Shown: positions 41,305 through 51,586 of the stretch, piece after piece
Position numbering within the stretch: the stretch's first letter is position 1
Layout: each line of letters begins with the position of its first letter
Assembly (NCBI GenBank): GCA_963608705.1
Contig: CAVDHB010000041.1
Coordinates: 29,909 to 93,908, forward strand
Source of the DNA: CAVDHB01 sp963608705
GTDB taxonomy: Bacteria > Bacteroidota > Bacteroidia > Bacteroidales > Bacteroidaceae
DNA length: 64,000 bases
Direction: 5' to 3'
Made by a program: the position numbers and the translations under genes
Notes under the pieces: generated by a model
Told to the model about the DNA's origin: nothing
Seen by the model: only the letters and a program-made list of their open reading frames with translations
The model's database searches: none

Positions 41305-43236
41305 TTAATAGCCAGGATTCTGTTTCAATGCGGGAGACTTCACCAGTTCCGTCTTCGGTATAGGCCACCAATACAAGCGGTCGTCCCACACGTGTTTCGT
41401 CACCTCGATACGACGATAAGTGAAGTGTTCTTTCCCGTTGCCATCGTCATGACGGGTGATTTCCATTCCATGAGAGATGGTGTTACATACTTCCGGCGCA
41501 ATTTTCCAACGACGTATATCCCAGTAGCGTTGTTCCTCAAAGGCAAACTCCACCTGACGCTCCCGCTGGATAAACTTCCGCATTTCGTCCTGCGACATAT
41601 TGTCGGGCACTCCATATTCATTCGCTCCCGTCTTATTGTCCTTTTCGATACCCGCGCGCTTACGAATCATACGCAGATACTTGTAGCATTCTGGTGTCGG
41701 ACCACCGTTCAACTCATTCGCAGCCTCAGCCGCAATCAATAGTATTTCCGCATAACGCATCAGGAACATCGGACGGAAAGTATTTGCCTCCTTGCCTTCA
41801 TCGCACAAGAGTTTCATACGGTAATATCCCGTGGAAGTGGCGTTCGGCTGATAGATACCATCCTTATACGCACTCTTCTCGTCGTCTGTACCCTCGGTTA
41901 CGAAGTCACCTGTATAGGTCTTCATCGTAGCGGCGGGAAAACCCTCCAATAAACGGTAAGCTCCGTTATAAGATACGGTGGCACGCAAACGAGGATCACG
42001 GTGCGCATACATACTGTCTCCGTCGGCATACTTGTATTTACTCCGGGCATCCCCAATCGGGAAACCATCCTCCATCGGGAAAGCGTCTACTAATTCCTGT
42101 GTAGGGAATCCTGTATTAGTACTTCCCGCACCGTGTATCGGACGAGAAACAGGGCGGAAGAAAGCGTCAATTAATTTACGCTTGGTTGCGTCAGCCGACC
42201 AATCATTCTTGTACATGAAGCAGATAATGCCTTCCCGGCTATTAGAGTTCAGGAAAATCTTGTAGAAATTAGGCCAGAAAGCACGAGGAGCTGTAGAGTT
42301 GTCAGGCTTCTGCGTGTCATCCAGCGCATAGCCGTCCGACCTCGCTTCGGAATAGTCTATGACTTCCTTGGCCGCATCATAAGCCAATTTCCAGCGGTTT
42401 TTATCCGTATTGCCGTAAGAAATGAAATGGTCTGGATCGTCCTCACGGCTTGTGTTCACCAACGGGCTGGCCGCATACAGATACACTCTGGCTTTTAAGG
42501 CAGTACACATCAACGCACACGCTCTTCCCTCGGAGGTATTACCCAGTCCGCCACCTGGATCGGTGGCTGAGAGATTAAACTCATGGCCGGAATCCATCAA
42601 GTAATTATACGCACTGTCGCACTGCGCCAATACATACTTGATACTTTCCTCATACGTGGCACGAGGCACATCGATTTTTTCCTCTTGGCCATACACCCTG
42701 TCTCCTATTAACGGAATGCCGCCATAATGTTTAATCAAAGAGAACACATACCATGCACGGCAGAAAAACGCTTGCCCTTTCCAGTATTCAATCGTGGACT
42801 TCTGTAGCTTCTCTCCCTGCTTATTGGGATCGGAACTCAAAATCTGCCCTACCATGCCATTGTTATAGTTGTTCATGAATATGTTGATGGAACGCCAAAT
42901 ATTGTAGGTGTCCTTCCACATGGCCTGGTCTGTGTTGGATGAGTTCAGCGTATTTTGCGCCAGATACATTCCCATGGAACCCTGTGCGCCACGTGCCTCA
43001 GACTCCAACGAAGGCAAGTCTAACGCACAACGACCGAAACGATTGTACATGAACGAGTAATTCAGCTTGTCATAGAAATTATTAATGACACCCGCCACTT
43101 TCGCACTGTCTGAATAGATGGCGGCCTCGTTCTCCGTGACATCGATCTTCTTGTCAAGATAAGCATCACCACAGGAACACAGTGAAGCCACTCCAACGAC
43201 TCCCGCGAACCATTTATAGATATTATTTTTCTTCAT
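41305..43236 (-). CDS. SusD/RagB family surface lipoprotein (pair 1)
   Basis: This 643-residue lipoprotein is lipidated at Cys22 (SLCSC, followed by GDAYLDKK). It has the helical SusD body: IWRSINIFMNNYN, QAFFCRAWYVFSLIKHYGGIPLI, and the C-terminal RERQVEFAFEEQRYWDIRRWKIA with a final PIPKTELVKSPALKQNPGY. It captures the oligosaccharide for the SusC barrel encoded 12 bp upstream. Longer than the roughly 550-residue norm, it may carry loop insertions for a larger ligand. Confidence 0.95.
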   Translation of the reverse strand: MKKNNIYKWFAGVVGVASLCSCGDAYLDKKIDVTENEAAIYSDSAKVAGVINNFYDKLNYSFMYNRFGRCALDLPSLESEARGAQGSMGMYLAQNTLNSSNTDQAMWKDTYNIWRSINIFMNNYNNGMVGQILSSDPNKQGEKLQKSTIEYWKGQAFFCRAWYVFSLIKHYGGIPLIGDRVYGQEEKIDVPRATYEESIKYVLAQCDSAYNYLMDSGHEFNLSATDPGGGLGNTSEGRACALMCTALKARVYLYAASPLVNTSREDDPDHFISYGNTDKNRWKLAYDAAKEVIDYSEARSDGYALDDTQKPDNSTAPRAFWPNFYKIFLNSNSREGIICFMYKNDWSADATKRKLIDAFFRPVSRPIHGAGSTNTGFPTQELVDAFPMEDGFPIGDARSKYKYADGDSMYAHRDPRLRATVSYNGAYRLLEGFPAATMKTYTGDFVTEGTDDEKSAYKDGIYQPNATSTGYYRMKLLCDEGKEANTFRPMFLMRYAEILLIAAEAANELNGGPTPECYKYLRMIRKRAGIEKDNKTGANEYGVPDNMSQDEMRKFIQRERQVEFAFEEQRYWDIRRWKIAPEVCNTISHGMEITRHDDGNGKEHFTYRRIEVTKHVWDDRLYWWPIPKTELVKSPALKQNPGY

Positions 43237-43248
43237 GATTTACTTCCT

Positions 43249-46200
43249 TTAAAATGCACATTGTATTCCGAACATATAAGCCGCCTGTGTAGGATACGCG
43301 TTACTGTTCACCGCTTCCGGATCCATTGACAACTTGTTGAGATTCGTGAAGTTCAGCAAGTTATATCCAGTCATATACACCCTCACGGATTTCACCACAT
43401 TGCCGGTCAAAGAACGAAGCAATTTCGCCGGCAGCTGATAAGCCACCTCCACACTTCTCAATCGGAGATAAGAGGCGTTGATATACCAGAAGTCCGAGGG
43501 ATGTGTATTGTAATTGTTGTTGTCCCACGTGGTGATTCCCAGACGCGGGAAACGAGGATTCGTATTCTGAGGAGTCCAGCGATCCACCATAATCTCTTGA
43601 ATGTTATTGCTGAACGGTATCAAGTTACCTCCCATATTCGGAATTGCGTAGCCAGCGGAACCCTGCCACAGCAAATTCACACTGATACCTCTCCAACTGG
43701 CACCCATGTTAATACCATAAGTAATGGTCGGAATGGACGGTTTGGAGATATAGGTCATATCCGCCTCGTTAATCACACCGTCACCACTCAAATCGGCATA
43801 ACGCAAATCACCCGGCTGTAGGTTGGAAGACCATGTAGGTCCGGCGATACCCTCTTTCAACTTTCCGTTCTCGTCAAAGTCCGCTATCTGATAGAATCCA
43901 ATTGCATGGTATCCCAGCTTCAAGCCAATCTGTCGTCCAGTCTGTCCTTGGTAAGGATAAGCCGGTGCTTCGCTGATATATTCAATCTTACTTTTTGCAT
44001 AAGAGAATGTACCGCCCAGTGTCCATTGCACCTCGCCAGCCTGTCCACGGTAACTGATTTCACCATCGAAACCCGAATTGGAACTTTCACCCACATTCTG
44101 CTGAGGCAAAGTCTGTCCGATGATGGCCGGCACGTCTCCCAACGCAATCAACTGGTCATAACGATAGTTATGGAAGTAGTCCACATTCAGTTTAAAACGG
44201 TTATTGAACATATTAATTTCCAAACCGATATCCGTTTTCTTCTCTTTCTCCCAAGTAGCGTCAGGATAGACTAACGCTCCCTCGTAAGAAGTACTACCCC
44301 ATGCATTGGCTCCATGTCCCCAAATGACATCCGTCGTGTTCATGGTTTTCTTGTAAGAATTATCACTACCTACCAAACCGTAAGAAGCTCTGATTTTAAA
44401 CAAGTCGAACACGGGGAACAACTGCTTGAAGAATTTCTCTTCAGAGATATTCCATCCGATAGAAGCGGAAGGGAACCAACCGAATTTCTTCTTTCCCACG
44501 AACTTGTCGTTACCGTTGCGTGCGGCATTCACCTCAATCATGTAGCGGTGTTTGTAATCATATCCCGCACGCAGAGAAAGGCTCTGGTCATTTACTGGCA
44601 ACTTGTCTCCCGCCTGGTCATTCACATAAGTCTGACGGTTGAACAGCACCATACCGTAGAGATGGTGTATCTGATTGAATGTGTGGTCATAGTTAGCCTG
44701 TACACGATAGTTCAACGTATAATTGTCCGCATCCGTTCCGTTGCTGGCTCCATATTTAGGGAATTTCTGAGACCCTCCATTACGGGCGATATAGGAATCA
44801 TTATTTGCGTCATAGATATATCCCGGCAAATCTCCCGGATTACGAGATAGCTGTCTGTACTCATTGTTGTTGCCGGCATAAGAAATCAATCCTGTGACTG
44901 AAAGTCCCTTTGTGATGAAGTCCAACTGCTGGCTACCGCTCAGCACTACGTTGAAATTGTTCTTGTACCGACGCACATATCCACTGTTCGCATAGCGGGA
45001 AATGGGATTTACCGGATAGGAGGAAGCCACTCCCGGATGAGACGCATAAGAAGGTTTACCGTTTGGCAAAGTCAAAGGCATCGCATAAGGAGTCAAGATG
45101 GTATAGTTCTTCACCTCGTCAAACAACGAACCAGATACCGCCCCTTTCGGCTCATTCTGCGTCTCAAAACGTCCGTTCAAGTCCACACGGAAACGAGTTG
45201 TCTTTGTGGGAGTGAAGTCCAAGTTGGAACGGAAGTTGTAACGATGGTAATAATAGTTGTTGTCTGGGTCTTCTCCCGCCAAGGTCGGTGCGTAATGCTT
45301 CATCATACCTCCCTGCGAGTAATACGTCACCGTGGTAAAGTACTTCACAATCTTGTTACCGCCTCTCACGTCGATGGAGTAACGTTGAGAAGGGGAACGT
45401 TTTGCCAAGATGGTGTTCACCCAGTCCACATTGGGATGGCCATACGGATCGCGTCCATTACGATAAAGCTCCAAATCCGCAGCGGAAAATTGCAACTGCG
45501 GCTGCTCGTTCAATCCGTAGGCGTCATTCAACTGCGCTTCATTATATAAGGAAGCGGTGGTGTAAGCGTCCATGATGGTGGGCATTTTGATGACCTGATT
45601 AAAACCGCCCTCTGCCGTGAAGTTGATAGTAGGTTTACCTTCCACACCACGGGTCGTCTTGATTACCAACACACCGTTGGCACCTTTCAATCCGTAAACC
45701 GCCGTCGTGGAAGCGTCCTTCAAGATTGTGATACTTTCAATCTCGTTCGCACTGATTTGTGAAAGCTGGTCTGCGGAATATTCTATATCATCCACGATAA
45801 TCAACGGTGAGTTATCACCGTTCAGCGAGTTTACGCCTCGCACAAAGAACGTGGCCGCATCCGCACCCGGCTGTCCGCTTCGTTGCACGGAGAAGAAACC
45901 CGGCAAACGTCCTGCCAACACATTGGTCACACTGGCCACAGGCAGACGTTTGATTTCCTCTGCCTTGATGGTGGAAGCCGCACCTGTCATGGTGATTTTC
46001 TTTTGTTGGCCATAGCCTACCACCACTACTTCGTCCAAACCTTGCGTATTTGGAAGCAATGACACCACGATATTGTCACGGTGCTTCACTGTGACAAACT
46101 GGTTCTCATATCCCAAGTAAGAGAAACGCAACTTTGCGTTCGGATTGGAGACCGTCAACTGGTACTTACCGTCCAAATCCACCACCGTACCGTTCTTGGT

Positions 46201-46341
46201 ACCGACTTCCGTCACCGTCGCTCCAATCAGAGGCTGGTTGTTCTCGTCAAGCACCTGCCCCTTTATAACTGAAGATTGCGCCAATGCCACAGTGCTGCCG
46301 CACCACAACATGGTATGTAAGAGTATATGTCTGAATTCCAT
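43249..46341 (-). CDS. SusC family TonB-dependent receptor (pair 1)
   Basis: This 1030-residue protein has a signal peptide (to about residue 21, VALAQ), a carboxypeptidase-regulatory-like domain (about 25-100; VIKGQVLDENNQPLIGATV), the SusC signature LDEVVVVGYGQQKK, and a plug (RLPVASVTNVLAGRLPGF ... FFVRGVNSLNG). The barrel ends AAYMFGIQCAF. It imports glycan fragments across the outer membrane with TonB energy. It lies 17 bp after SusD of pair 2 and just before its own SusD, so all four genes are likely one message. Confidence 0.95.
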   Translation of the reverse strand: MEFRHILLHTMLWCGSTVALAQSSVIKGQVLDENNQPLIGATVTEVGTKNGTVVDLDGKYQLTVSNPNAKLRFSYLGYENQFVTVKHRDNIVVSLLPNTQGLDEVVVVGYGQQKKITMTGAASTIKAEEIKRLPVASVTNVLAGRLPGFFSVQRSGQPGADAATFFVRGVNSLNGDNSPLIIVDDIEYSADQLSQISANEIESITILKDASTTAVYGLKGANGVLVIKTTRGVEGKPTINFTAEGGFNQVIKMPTIMDAYTTASLYNEAQLNDAYGLNEQPQLQFSAADLELYRNGRDPYGHPNVDWVNTILAKRSPSQRYSIDVRGGNKIVKYFTTVTYYSQGGMMKHYAPTLAGEDPDNNYYYHRYNFRSNLDFTPTKTTRFRVDLNGRFETQNEPKGAVSGSLFDEVKNYTILTPYAMPLTLPNGKPSYASHPGVASSYPVNPISRYANSGYVRRYKNNFNVVLSGSQQLDFITKGLSVTGLISYAGNNNEYRQLSRNPGDLPGYIYDANNDSYIARNGGSQKFPKYGASNGTDADNYTLNYRVQANYDHTFNQIHHLYGMVLFNRQTYVNDQAGDKLPVNDQSLSLRAGYDYKHRYMIEVNAARNGNDKFVGKKKFGWFPSASIGWNISEEKFFKQLFPVFDLFKIRASYGLVGSDNSYKKTMNTTDVIWGHGANAWGSTSYEGALVYPDATWEKEKKTDIGLEINMFNNRFKLNVDYFHNYRYDQLIALGDVPAIIGQTLPQQNVGESSNSGFDGEISYRGQAGEVQWTLGGTFSYAKSKIEYISEAPAYPYQGQTGRQIGLKLGYHAIGFYQIADFDENGKLKEGIAGPTWSSNLQPGDLRYADLSGDGVINEADMTYISKPSIPTITYGINMGASWRGISVNLLWQGSAGYAIPNMGGNLIPFSNNIQEIMVDRWTPQNTNPRFPRLGITTWDNNNYNTHPSDFWYINASYLRLRSVEVAYQLPAKLLRSLTGNVVKSVRVYMTGYNLLNFTNLNKLSMDPEAVNSNAYPTQAAYMFGIQCAF

Positions 46342-46358
46342 ACGATTTCAAATTAAAA

Positions 46359-48227
46359 TTAATAACCCGGATTTTGCTTGATGTTCGGATTGAACAGTAC
46401 TTCTTTCTCCGCAATCGGCATGAAGTACATTCTGTCATTCCACAGAGGTCTGACCACTTCCACTTTCTTGTAAGTGAATGTTCCGTTCGCCTGTTTCGTG
46501 ATTTCCACTCCGTGCAATCCATTTCCCATCACCTTGTCCGCTATTTTCCAACGGCGGATATCCCAGAAACGGCTGTCCTCGAAAGCGAACTCACAATGAC
46601 GTTCCTGTCGTATCAGCTCCATCAGCTTGTCATAATCCATGCCTCTCGGCATCTGGTACTGCTCGTTCTTGAATGCTCTGCGACGTACCTCCTCGATAGC
46701 GGAATACACACTCTCGTCACTGATGACGCTTTGTCCTTGTGAATGCAGCCACTCCGTCTGTGCCTCCGCATACATTAAAAGCACATCCGCATACCGGATA
46801 GGAGCCCATTGACAAATATAGTTCTTATGGTCGATACCCCAACGGTTCAATTTTTTACGGTCAGAAGACTCCAGCACAAAACGGCGGGTATAGTATCCCG
46901 TTTTTGTACGATAGTCCTCCAGGGTCGGGTCATTCTGGTGATTGTCCTTGCCTCCAGTAAAGGTTTCAATATTCCGTCCAAACATCCGCTGTCCGTTGTA
47001 GAACACAGTCTCTCCCATACGAGGGTCACGGTTCGCATAAGGATTCGCAGGGTCATAGCCGGAAGCCGGGTCGTCAATAGACAGTCCGTTTGCCATGGGG
47101 AAGGCATCCACCAATTCTTGTGTAGGACTGGTAATACCATATCCCATTTGGTTGCCGCCGACACCTCCGCCGCTCACACCCAAATCTTTCAATTTGAAGC
47201 CCATTGGCACCTGGTAGGAGGCCCAGTTTGTTCCATACGTCTGGTTGGCTCCATGCGAGTTCTTGCACCACAGGAACTCCCCATTGATAGTGGTAGCTCC
47301 CAGTTGCTCCCGATTCGGCTCCAACATGAATTGTCCGGAGTTTATTATCTGTCGGCATAAGTCAGCCGCCTTCTTCCACAATTCAGGCTTTGCCTGCGGA
47401 TAGCCCAACCAAGGTTCGTCCGTCTTGCCTGTACCGTTGGTCAGCTTGCTGGCTGCATAGAGATACATACGGGCTTCCAGTCCGATGACCGCCCATTTAC
47501 GGATTTTGTTATAATCCGCATCCTGTCCGTTAGCCGTCACGCCATATCCTGTATCAGGAATCTTACGCTCTGACAATCCCGGATAAGGACGAAGGCTGTC
47601 CTTCACCGCCTCAAACTCACTGGCGATATAATTCACACATTCCTCGTAACTGTTACGTTTCAAGGTCTTCAAGTTAGGCGAGGACACTTCCAACGTCTCA
47701 TCTCCCAGTAAAGGTATGCCACCGTAATCACGCAGCAGAATCATGTACATATACGCACGCAACGCACGGCATTCGTTTCCATAATACTGTGCCTCTTCCT
47801 TGCTTGCGAAGGGCACTTGGCGATAATTTCTAAGGAAGGTGTTGCAACGACGAATCGCACCGTACAGATAGTCCCAGGAGTCTCCGTAATAATCCGCTCC
47901 CTTCTTATACTGAATGGAGAACATACTGTTCATCGTGTAACCATTACGGATATAAGGCCATGCGCCGCTGTTCTTACTGGTCGGTATGGCATCCCCAGCG
48001 AACACGTCCATCGGTTGTCCGTTACAACGGTCCAATCCTCCCTGTACAAAAGGATAAATACCATTCAACCACTGCACGGCATAAGTACCAGTATAATCGT
48101 CCCTGTCCCATGTATAGTCTTCAGACCCAAGCTCCAGCGGCTCGTTCTCCATCTGCTCACAAGAAGAAAGTACCGCACTTCCGGCTATGAGAGCGGACAA
48201 TATGGATATATAGAATTTCTTGTTCAT
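46359..48227 (-). CDS. SusD/RagB family surface lipoprotein (pair 2)
   Basis: This 622-residue lipoprotein is lipidated at Cys23 (AVLSSC, followed by EQMENEPLE, acidic as in surface-exported lipoproteins). The SusD features are YGAIRRCNTFLRNYRQ, ECRALRAYMYMILLRDYGGIPLLGDE, RQERHCEFAFEDSRFWDIRRWKIADKVMG and a final PIAEKEVLFNPNIKQNPGY. It pairs with the SusC gene 5 bp upstream. Sequence similarity to the pair 1 SusD is limited mainly to these family motifs, so the pair is not a recent duplicate. Confidence 0.95.
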   Translation of the reverse strand: MNKKFYISILSALIAGSAVLSSCEQMENEPLELGSEDYTWDRDDYTGTYAVQWLNGIYPFVQGGLDRCNGQPMDVFAGDAIPTSKNSGAWPYIRNGYTMNSMFSIQYKKGADYYGDSWDYLYGAIRRCNTFLRNYRQVPFASKEEAQYYGNECRALRAYMYMILLRDYGGIPLLGDETLEVSSPNLKTLKRNSYEECVNYIASEFEAVKDSLRPYPGLSERKIPDTGYGVTANGQDADYNKIRKWAVIGLEARMYLYAASKLTNGTGKTDEPWLGYPQAKPELWKKAADLCRQIINSGQFMLEPNREQLGATTINGEFLWCKNSHGANQTYGTNWASYQVPMGFKLKDLGVSGGGVGGNQMGYGITSPTQELVDAFPMANGLSIDDPASGYDPANPYANRDPRMGETVFYNGQRMFGRNIETFTGGKDNHQNDPTLEDYRTKTGYYTRRFVLESSDRKKLNRWGIDHKNYICQWAPIRYADVLLMYAEAQTEWLHSQGQSVISDESVYSAIEEVRRRAFKNEQYQMPRGMDYDKLMELIRQERHCEFAFEDSRFWDIRRWKIADKVMGNGLHGVEITKQANGTFTYKKVEVVRPLWNDRMYFMPIAEKEVLFNPNIKQNPGY

Positions 48228-48232
48228 TGTTC

Positions 48233-51200
48233 TTACAGTTTAATGCTTACACCAAAATTAAATGTACGGGTCATGGGATAATTGCTTCCCCAGCTCTCAG
48301 GATCCACATCGTCACGCACATCATACAACTCTGAAGTTGTCCACAGGTTCATTCCATTGGCGAATACACGGACAGAAGGGATTCCTATCTTGCGTGTGAG
48401 ACGGGTAGGCAATGTATAACCAATCTCTACATTCTTCAAACGGAAATAGTCTGAGTTGTGAATCCAGAACGAGGATGTCTGGTTGTTGTTCGTGTTTGCT
48501 CCCAGATAGTTGCCATACCACAACCTTGTATGTGTGTTGGAATGATTCTCAGGTGTCCAACGATTCAACACATAAGAGGTCATGGCTATCGGAAGATTAT
48601 CCGCTCCGTTAGATCCAGAACCCGTCATGAAATTCCCGCTGATGTACGACTGACGGTTGATAGTACCCTGAAAGTGTACGGAGAAATCAAATCCCTTGTA
48701 GTTTCCACCTAGTGTCAAGCCGTAATATCCCTTGTATTTCTTGGAACCCAGATTCTTTTTGTCATACTGGTTAATCACCCCATCCTCGTTCAAATCTTTG
48801 TAACGGATGTCGCCTGGACGGATGGTAGACTTAATTGCGTTTTCCAGAAATGCGGGATAATTGTCAATCTCCTCTTGACTCTGGAAGATGCCATCTGCCA
48901 CATAACCGTAGGTCATTCCCACAGGCAGTCCCAACTGACTCATCCACGGATAAGCTTTCGGCAACTGGGGTGCATAATCGAAATTGGTTTGATTGAAAGT
49001 GATGTTTCCCGTCACATAATAGTTGAAATTCCTCACATGGTCTTGCCATGTCACTGTCGTCTCGTATCCCTTGTATGAATATTCCTGGCAATTGATGCGG
49101 GGGAATTTGGCTCCCACCAAAGCGGTAGTCACTTCCGTGTTGGCCACCACACCCGTGTATTTGTTATGATAATAATCGAAGGTGGCAGTCAGTCGGTTAT
49201 TCAAGAAGCCCAAGTCTATGCCGACATCCCACTTCCGTGCCTTTTCCGGTTCCAGATAGCTTGGCAATGTACCTTCGTAAGTGGTTTTTGACTGATAAGG
49301 AGCCGTCCAGAAATTATTTCCATCGTTAATATGCTGAGGAATGTATTCCGCATAATTAGCGGTGGCCATACCTGTCAGTGCATAGGTGCCACGAAGTTTG
49401 AATGTATCAAACACTCCCAAAGCCTTGATGAACGACTCGTTATGTGCGTTCCATGCCGCACCAAAACCATAATAGTCCGACCAGCGTTTAGAGGGAGCCA
49501 GCCAGTTGTAGCCACCATGTGTGTACACGCCTTCCACCACGTAACGGTTGTCGTAGTCGTAATTCACACGGGCTGAATAGTTGGTGAAGTTCTGCAAGTA
49601 ACCGTTATAAGAAGCGTATTCCTGAATCTGGTTCAAATCTGCCACGGCTAAAGCCGCCACATGATGTTTGCCAAAGTTATGTTCATAGCCGATGGTACCC
49701 TTCAGATAGGTAGTGCGTCGCTTTACACCTTTACTACCTCCGTTAGCCTGGTCTCCATCCGCACCGATTTGCTGGTAAACAGGTTCTTTTGTCACGTCAT
49801 CCTCATGATACCAGTAAGCGACAAACGGTTTGTTGTGATCTGTGTTATACACGGTATAGCTGGCGTAAGAACCCAGCACCTCCACATACAATCCTTTCAA
49901 CAGGAAATCCAGACGCTGGTTCAATGAAAGATCGAACGCCACATTGCGGTAGTCCGTGAACTTGTATCCACGGTCTATCACCTGGCCATAAAGGTTGCCA
50001 TTGCCTCCTCCCTGTTGGAAACTTCCGTAAGTGCCGTCAGGGTTATACACCGGATATTGGTTGGGACGGGTGGAAAGCATTCCTTGATAAATAGCGTTCA
50101 TTCCTCCTCCCGGTTCATTGTACCGCTCCTGTCTTCCCATCAAGTTCACCTGCACATAGGTGGTAGGAGTCACCTGCACACCCAAATTAGACCGTATGTT
50201 GAAACGGTTGGTCTGCGCATTGGTGTTATAACTGTTCTTGTCGTCTGTTTTTAGGAAACCATTCTCACGGAACCAGTCCACGTCCACAAAATAACGGAAA
50301 GAGCGAGAAGCTCCGGAAATGTTCAAATTATAACGATAAAGCGGAGTAGTCTTTTCCAGGTTTTGTTTGTACCAGTCCACATCCGGACTTAAGAACGGAT
50401 CATTCGTATGGTTACGATAGGACTGAATCAAGTCCTGGGAATACTGGGGAGTCAGTCCGTCGTTCTCGTATGCCTCGTTCGCCAGTTCCATATAGTCAGC
50501 GGCTCCTAAGAGTTTCGGCAACTTCAACGCTTTTTCAAAACCCACATTCGCCGTGAAAGAGATACGAGGTGTCAGACTTCCTCCATCTCCTTTCTTTGTG
50601 ATGATATTCACCACTCCCGCAGAGGAACGCTGTCCCAGCATCACGGTGGAGAGTCCGTCTTTCAACACTTGAATGCTTTCAATCTGGTCTGGATCCATCG
50701 TATAGAAATCACGCTGGATGCCATCCACTAAGAACAATGTCTGACGAGCATTGCGCACATTCCAATTATAATTGGCTGCCATGCTCCCGCCCTGGGCGAA
50801 ATTGATGTCTAATCCAGCCAATCTTCCCTGAGCAGCTCCGAGAAAATTATACGTGGGTGAGGTGGACAATTGTGATCCTCCGATAAAACCTATTGTCTCC
50901 ACATTTTTATCCTTACTCAGCTCTCCTCTTAATAAAGGAGTCTTTTCAGTGTGATTCTTGGAGATAACAGGCAGTACCCGGTAGTCCAACTGCACGAGTA
51001 ATTGTGATTTTCCCTCATAGGATGTTTCTTGATAATAAAAGTCAGGATGCACAAAATCCAACTTGTCTCCGACTTTTCCCTTCAGATTAAACTCTCCTTG
51101 CGCATTGGTGAGGGCTTGGGTCGAGGTTCCCTTTACATTGACCAGAACACCTGCCACGGGCTTTCCATTTGCATCAGCCACTCTTCCCTTTATCACGTCT

Positions 51201-51274
51201 TGAGACTCAGCCCAGACGGAAGAGATGAACGCCAATGAACACAGGCAACTGGTAAAAAACCTTTTATTGTTCAT
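48233..51274 (-). CDS. SusC family TonB-dependent receptor (pair 2)
   Basis: This 1013-residue protein has a signal peptide (to about residue 22), a carboxypeptidase-regulatory-like domain (about 27-95; VIKGRVADANGKPVAGVLVNV) and a plug (PTYNFLGAAQGRLAGLDINF ... LFLVDGIQRDFYTMDPDQIESIQVLKDG). The barrel ends NFGVSIKL. The usual LNEVVVxGYG linker is replaced by a longer one (LRGELSKDKNVETIGFIGGSQ), placing it in a divergent SusC branch. It is the first gene of the locus, with its promoter at 51421-51451. Confidence 0.93.
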   Translation of the reverse strand: MNNKRFFTSCLCSLAFISSVWAESQDVIKGRVADANGKPVAGVLVNVKGTSTQALTNAQGEFNLKGKVGDKLDFVHPDFYYQETSYEGKSQLLVQLDYRVLPVISKNHTEKTPLLRGELSKDKNVETIGFIGGSQLSTSPTYNFLGAAQGRLAGLDINFAQGGSMAANYNWNVRNARQTLFLVDGIQRDFYTMDPDQIESIQVLKDGLSTVMLGQRSSAGVVNIITKKGDGGSLTPRISFTANVGFEKALKLPKLLGAADYMELANEAYENDGLTPQYSQDLIQSYRNHTNDPFLSPDVDWYKQNLEKTTPLYRYNLNISGASRSFRYFVDVDWFRENGFLKTDDKNSYNTNAQTNRFNIRSNLGVQVTPTTYVQVNLMGRQERYNEPGGGMNAIYQGMLSTRPNQYPVYNPDGTYGSFQQGGGNGNLYGQVIDRGYKFTDYRNVAFDLSLNQRLDFLLKGLYVEVLGSYASYTVYNTDHNKPFVAYWYHEDDVTKEPVYQQIGADGDQANGGSKGVKRRTTYLKGTIGYEHNFGKHHVAALAVADLNQIQEYASYNGYLQNFTNYSARVNYDYDNRYVVEGVYTHGGYNWLAPSKRWSDYYGFGAAWNAHNESFIKALGVFDTFKLRGTYALTGMATANYAEYIPQHINDGNNFWTAPYQSKTTYEGTLPSYLEPEKARKWDVGIDLGFLNNRLTATFDYYHNKYTGVVANTEVTTALVGAKFPRINCQEYSYKGYETTVTWQDHVRNFNYYVTGNITFNQTNFDYAPQLPKAYPWMSQLGLPVGMTYGYVADGIFQSQEEIDNYPAFLENAIKSTIRPGDIRYKDLNEDGVINQYDKKNLGSKKYKGYYGLTLGGNYKGFDFSVHFQGTINRQSYISGNFMTGSGSNGADNLPIAMTSYVLNRWTPENHSNTHTRLWYGNYLGANTNNNQTSSFWIHNSDYFRLKNVEIGYTLPTRLTRKIGIPSVRVFANGMNLWTTSELYDVRDDVDPESWGSNYPMTRTFNFGVSIKL

Positions 51275-51287
51275 AAAAATTCGGTTT

Positions 51288-51313
51288 TATTAATTAGGTA
51301 TTTCTATTAATTA
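51288..51313. repeat. Direct repeats TATTAATTA in the locus leader
   Basis: TATTAATTA occurs at 51288-51296 and 51305-51313, 17 bp apart, within the predicted 5' leader of the first SusC message. GTACTCA also occurs twice, 11 bp apart, at 51352 and 51363. Confidence 0.4.
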
Positions 51314-51420
51314 TTCGCCTTGATTGCAAGCTATGATTTCCGTTTTCAATAGTACTCAATAGGTACTCATGTACTACTAAAAATAGTTCACTTATGGAGC
51401 GTATTTTTATCAGCACAGTG

Positions 51421-51451
51421 CAAAAGTAGTGAAAAGGGAAGGGGAGACAAA
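51421..51451 (-). promoter_or_regulatory. Promoter of the polysaccharide utilisation locus
   Basis: On the minus strand TTTG (51451-51448), a 19-bp spacer and TACTTTTG (51428-51421) form a good Bacteroides promoter, with a leader of about 140 nt to the ATG at 51274. Confidence 0.7.
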
Positions 51452-51463
51452 CAAATTGAGTGT

Positions 51464-51486
51464 TAAAAGAGTACTAAGTAAAAGAG
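51464..51486. promoter_or_regulatory. Candidate regulator-binding direct repeats upstream of the locus promoter
   Basis: TAAAAGAG occurs at 51464-51471 and 51479-51486, 15 bp apart, just upstream of the -33 box (relative to minus-strand transcription). Position and direct-repeat form suit an AraC-type activator such as the one encoded next door; this is inference. Confidence 0.4.
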
Positions 51487-51528
51487 GTATACAGAATAAT
51501 ACGTAATATATTGATTGTCATATAAATG

Positions 51529-51560
51529 ATAGGAGTACCATTCATTTATGGTACTCCTAT
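51529..51560 (-). terminator. Terminator after the AraC-type regulator
   Basis: A perfect 13-bp stem (51529-51541 with 51548-51560) with a 6-nt loop lies 26 bp downstream of the regulator's stop on the minus strand. A short T-rich stretch follows. Confidence 0.75.
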
Positions 51561-51586
51561 GCTTTGTCTTTTCTCACGTCATTAAG

